This document shows positions 60,605 to 64,000 of a stretch of 64,000 nucleotides of DNA, piece by piece. A program made the translations under genes and the position numbers. The notes under the pieces are model-generated. The model made no database searches. It saw only the letters and a program-made list of their open reading frames with translations, and was not told the origin of the DNA. Source of the stretch: Euborellia annulipes (lineage: Eukaryota > Arthropoda > Insecta > Dermaptera > Anisolabididae); assembly GCA_023213315.1 (NCBI GenBank), contig JAKCPI010001944.1:124001-188000 (forward strand), read 5' to 3'. Position 1 is the first letter of the stretch; each line of letters starts with the position of its first letter.

Positions 60605-60980
60605 GGTTTTACTTTCTCTCAAAAAAATTAATTGTCGAGATTTTGATAGATAGGTACTTTTTGAGGTTTCCTGAATCCAAAAAGTGGTTTTTGCGGCATG
60701 GTCTGTCTGTGTGTGTGTGTGTCTGTGTGTGTGTGTGCCTGGGTTCAATTTAAAGCATGAAAGAATTGAGCTAGGAGGTTGAAATTTTATATTTAAGTTA
60801 GACAACCCCATAGGGCGTGAAAATAAGCTTTTAATTAAAATCGTTCAAAAAGTACTAGTACTTTACTGATACTTTTCAGTTTTTTTGATTTTCTTAAAAT
60901 TCGCTCCAACAATTTTGATTAAAATTCAAAAATCAATTATTTATTAGATGCTCTTTAAAATGTATATTTTCATTTCCAGT
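60605..60980 (-). repeat. Interspersed AC-repeat/TCGACATCGAAT family, inverted
   Basis: TTTTGAGGTTTCCTGAATCC, a GT microsatellite (~60700-60740), TTAAAGCATGAAAGAATTGAG and AGTACTAGTACTTTACTGAT appear in the inverse order to 48480-48860. Related pieces: 51340-51600, 53880-54030, 63335-63480. Confidence 0.6.
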
Positions 60981-61044
60981 TCATTCCAGATTTTTAAATG
61001 CAACTTCTTGAAATCAACTGTCGAAAACTAAATAGGCCTATTTA

Positions 61045-61281
61045 GCGACATTAAAAATCTGGGCATTTGCCCCCCCCCCCCTCCCAAGGGCTCTGATTTT
61101 GATAAAGTTTTATATTATTCTAAATAAAATACTTCAAAAAACATCTACGAGTATACAAACTGTACAAAATTAAACAATTAATTAAATTAAATATCTTTTG
61201 GCCAAATTTAAGTAGCTACCTATTTGTAAGAAAAAAAATTTGCCCTCCCCCCTCCAAGAAAAAGTTGAAATGTCGCCACTG
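61045..61281 (-). mobile_element. G/C-homopolymer hAT-like MITE copy
   Basis: The inverse of the 26705-26965 element: a C run, AT-rich interior (ACTGTACAAAATTAAACAAT), a second C run and TTGAAATGTCGCCACTG. Confidence 0.6.
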
Positions 61282-61358
61282 TCAGCACTGAACACAACTT
61301 TCAATTACCGAAGGTAAGAGAAAGTTATGGTCAGTGCTTGTCACATCATTTATTGTGA
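61282..61358. repeat. Diverged hairpin MITE
   Basis: TCAGCACTGAACACAACTTTC, centre GAAGGTAAGAG, and an imperfect inverse; it abuts the right end of the 61045-61281 MITE. Confidence 0.45.
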
Positions 61359-61397
61359 TCGGTAACTGTTCTTTGTTTACAATTTTTGGGATATTGG

Positions 61398-61660
61398 CAG
61401 CGGCGTAACTAGCCCTTGAGGGCGGAGGGGGCGAAGCTCAGCTGGGGCGCCGTTTTTCGTTCGACCTTTTTTTTTTAGTATTCGAATCTCGTTCGAGCTT
61501 TTTTTTTGTAATTTTTCTCCGGATTTATGATATAAAATGAATTTATTATGAAATTTCAAAAAAAGCCGGAGATTTTTTGAAAAAAGGGGATGCGCGAGGG
61601 GCGCCAAAAGCTTGATGCGCCTGGGGCGGGGGGCAAGCCCCCCCCCCTCGCCCCCACCTG
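61398..61660. mobile_element. Non-autonomous hAT MITE with 8-bp target duplication
   Basis: Starts CAGCGGCGTAACTAGCCC and ends CGCCCCCACCTG; GATATTGG on both sides (61390-61397, 61661-61668). Interior poly-T and G/C runs; same group as 42860-43116 and the fragment near 23255. Confidence 0.88.
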
Positions 61661-62448
61661 GATATTGGTACAGTAGTTTACAATAAAATCAGTTCAAAAA
61701 TTAGTTGCCTGTTTTGACATAAACAAACAAATGTGACAAACTATGATTAAATTATATTCGGAAAACAATTATTTCAAATCTGTCTATGCTCAAATATAAA
61801 TTATTTTAGAAATTGTCATTAAAAAGAATACAGTAGGTATTAAAAGATTTTGTGATTTGTATTACTATCATTAGGGGAGTTTTTAATTATATACCTCATT
61901 GGTACTGTGTTAATTATTTATAGTTTTAATAAATAATTAATACGAAATGTGGTCTATAATTCTATAGTAATAATAGAGTAATTTAAAATATTTTCAAAGT
62001 ATTTAATATATATTTAATTAACTTGATACTAATTTCATAAAATTTTTAAATTAAATTTATTTATTTTTTTGTTATTTGTTTTTTCTTGAATTTTAAAAAC
62101 ACTTTATAATAAGATCGTTTTAAAAACCTATTTAAAAAGGGTGTCACACACCAGTGGCGCCGCTCGGTGGCGATTCGTCTAAGCTGACTCTTTTGTTTTC
62201 ACCATCATGTAGTTATAAGTGTTGCCACTAGATGTCACTAAGTGTCAATATTGGGCAAATATGGCGGACGCCAGACAGCCTTAAGGAGTGGTTAAATTAA
62301 AAATCTTTTATTTTTAGATTTTCTATCAATTAATCGAAAACTGTTAGAGATATTAAAATTTCGTATGCAAATTCTTATTCAAGGTGAAATTTTATCCAGA
62401 AACGATGTATCACATGCCTTGTGTTGTGTTTAATAGATAGATAGTAGC

Positions 62449-62730
62449 TAGTGGCGTAGCGAGAGGGGCTGGGGGGGGGGGGCAAGGGAGTCATCATGCC
62501 CCGGGTGCTACTCACAAATGGGCGCCAAATGGTCCGCAAAACAAAAAATTGTTGGATAATTTTTATTTTAATTATAATTGATTTCTGGAAAATATATTTT
62601 AAATTTAGTACCAGTGTAATATAATAATTATATGTATATTTTACATATAATATTATATGGTTTTCGAATGGGGGGGGGGCGCTAAAAAGGTATTGTCCCC
62701 CGGGCGCGAGTTAAGCTCACTACGCCACTG
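62449..62730. mobile_element. hAT-like MITE, AGTGGCGTAGC ends
   Basis: TAGTGGCGTAGCGAGAGG and AGCTCACTACGCCACTG; sister of 52414-52798 with a shorter interior. The flanking 8-mers differ. Confidence 0.65.
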
Positions 62731-63142
62731 CACGACCCTCCCCTTCTTTGGCCAAACTAAGAGTCCGAAATAATTTACAATGGAAATGAATAAAAACTTT
62801 GATAAATCAATTGTCTATAACTCGGAAACGGCGCATCCGATTCGCATCGGATTTTTTGTAATGAGTTTAGAATTTCCTAGAGAATATTCACATGGAACTA
62901 AAATTGAATAATTAAGAATATATTTTTTCTTTAATCTAACCATCCGTTCAACAAATCAAATGATAGTAAAAAGGATCATCGTTCTCTGAAATTTTCCCTT
63001 TTATCTGTATATAAAATTTTCAGTTTGTTTTTTATTTTTTTTATTTCTCTTTATTAGCAATCTCCGCACACCCAATTTTTATTAAATAAACGAATATTAG
63101 GGGTTGTCCACATATTACGTAACGCCTTAGGGGAGGGAGAGG

Positions 63143-63252
63143 CATGGGCGTAACTAGGGGGCATGGCCCCCAGAAAGCTCGTGCCCCCCCCCCAGAAAGC
63201 TCCCTGCCCGAAATATGGGGCTTTCCAGGCCCTCCGGAGAATATCTAGTCCC
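63143..63252. mobile_element. CATGGGCGTAACTAGG MITE, partial
   Basis: Left end CATGGGCGTAACTAGG, C and G runs, then TCTAGTCCCATGG near 63245 as a weak right end; close relative of 50322-50476. Confidence 0.45.
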
Positions 63253-63618
63253 ATGGTCCCCTCAACCGCAAGTTGACTTTTAAGCCTCTGAAAATTATGC
63301 ACACCATCTCAGCCTTGAAATATCGTGTGCGTGTGACGATTTTAAGCATGAAGGAATTGAGCTACGAGATTGAAATTCTATATTTAAGTTTGGTACCCTC
63401 TCGGACAGTCAAAATAAGCTTTTGAATAAAATTGGCCAAAAAGTAATAGTTAGGGAATCCTAAATAAATAGAAAATTTCATAAAAATTGGAAAAAAAATT
63501 TTTAAAATGTGTAAAAAGTTGCAAAGGGGACCCTTTTGAATCGAAATTAACATGCAATTCCCCATAGGGATTTAACATTGGCTCTATGGAAGGGAGAGCC
63601 GGAAAGTGGATTTGAAAA

Positions 63619-63706
63619 AATCTGGTGTGACTGGCGCACAGAAGATAACTTTCTCTTACCCTCTGATAAGAGAAAGTTGTGCACCGTGCTGGTCACACCA
63701 GATTTT
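63619..63706. repeat. Hairpin MITE (CTGGTGTGACTGG family), well preserved
   Basis: ATCTGGTGTGACTGGCGCAC, centre CCTCTGATAAGAGAAAG, inverse GCTGGTCACACCAGAT, then TTTTTTGCGTCGAGATATAT. Confidence 0.7.
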
Positions 63707-64000
63707 TTGCGTCGAGATATATTTAGTTGCTCTTAGCACTCAAGTTCCAAACTTGACCACCCGATTCATAGATGGCGCTCGAACTAGAAATGCTTCCACA
63801 TCAGTAAAGTGTACTTGAAAAGATTTCCACGAAAAATTTCACTGATATACTTTTTAAAGAGCATCTAAAAAATAGATGATTTTTAATTTTAATTTTTTTT
63901 GATATTTTCATTTTCATTAAACACATTTAATTTTAAGCGGTTCTTCTTTCTGCGCTGTTGCCAAATTGCTATTTGTTGTTGACACTTCTGATCTTCCTGA

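Larger units (their letters stand above)
46994..64000. other. 17-kb gene-free repeat nest
   Basis: No exon with conserved protein sequence was seen on either strand. The interval is made of interspersed repeats, MITEs, SINE pieces and microsatellites; separately supported elements are listed. The remaining stretches are AT-rich with no recognisable content. Confidence 0.6.

Noticed and set aside
63606..63818. 70-codon plus-strand frame
   Set aside because: Runs through the hairpin MITE at 63619-63706.

Overview
The window is eukaryotic nuclear DNA: strongly AT-rich, with intron-split genes (GT-AG junctions throughout), tRNA-derived SINEs, mariner, hAT and LINE remnants, and many short inverted-repeat elements. 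Gene content (XPO1, COG1, mitochondrial L4, a C2H2 zinc-finger gene) and the mobile elements suit an arthropod; I cannot name the species.

Layout. (1) About 4.2-22.6 kb, minus strand: exportin-1 (XPO1/CRM1). Seventeen coding exons give 937 residues; only the last ~134 residues are missing, probably beyond the left edge. Its introns hold mariner, Tigger-like, SINE and foldback elements. (2) 22.6-27.25 kb: repeat-rich intergenic DNA with poly-G/poly-C MITEs and a dead LINE. (3) 27.25-32.9 kb, minus strand: a two-coding-exon gene for a ~989-residue C2H2 zinc-finger protein. Its intron holds a hAT MITE with a perfect 8-bp target duplication, an unidentified 130-codon reading frame and a TA-flanked MITE. 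(4) 33.8-41.2 kb, plus strand: COG1, 11 coding exons, 890 residues, divergent from the zinc-finger gene across ~0.94 kb containing a palindromic CRE-like site. (5) 43.8-47.0 kb, plus strand: mitochondrial ribosomal protein L4, six exons, 288 residues, with a one-base frameshift in exon 3. (6) 47-64 kb: no gene seen; a dense nest of interspersed repeats, including an interrupted palindrome of about 4.7 kb and a ~530-bp direct duplication.

The genes are unrelated housekeeping or regulatory genes: nuclear export, Golgi tethering, mitochondrial translation and a probable transcription factor. The most interesting signal is a dispersed family of short palindromic elements with outward-facing hammerhead-ribozyme-like motifs. 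They share one order: helix I, a CTGAWGA-like core, one extra base, helix II, GAAAC, GTC or GTT, then the helix I partner strand. This recalls the hammerheads known from Penelope-like retroelements, but no reverse transcriptase is present in these copies. A second clear signal is a set of non-autonomous hAT elements with G/C-homopolymer interiors, six of them with exact 8-bp target duplications.
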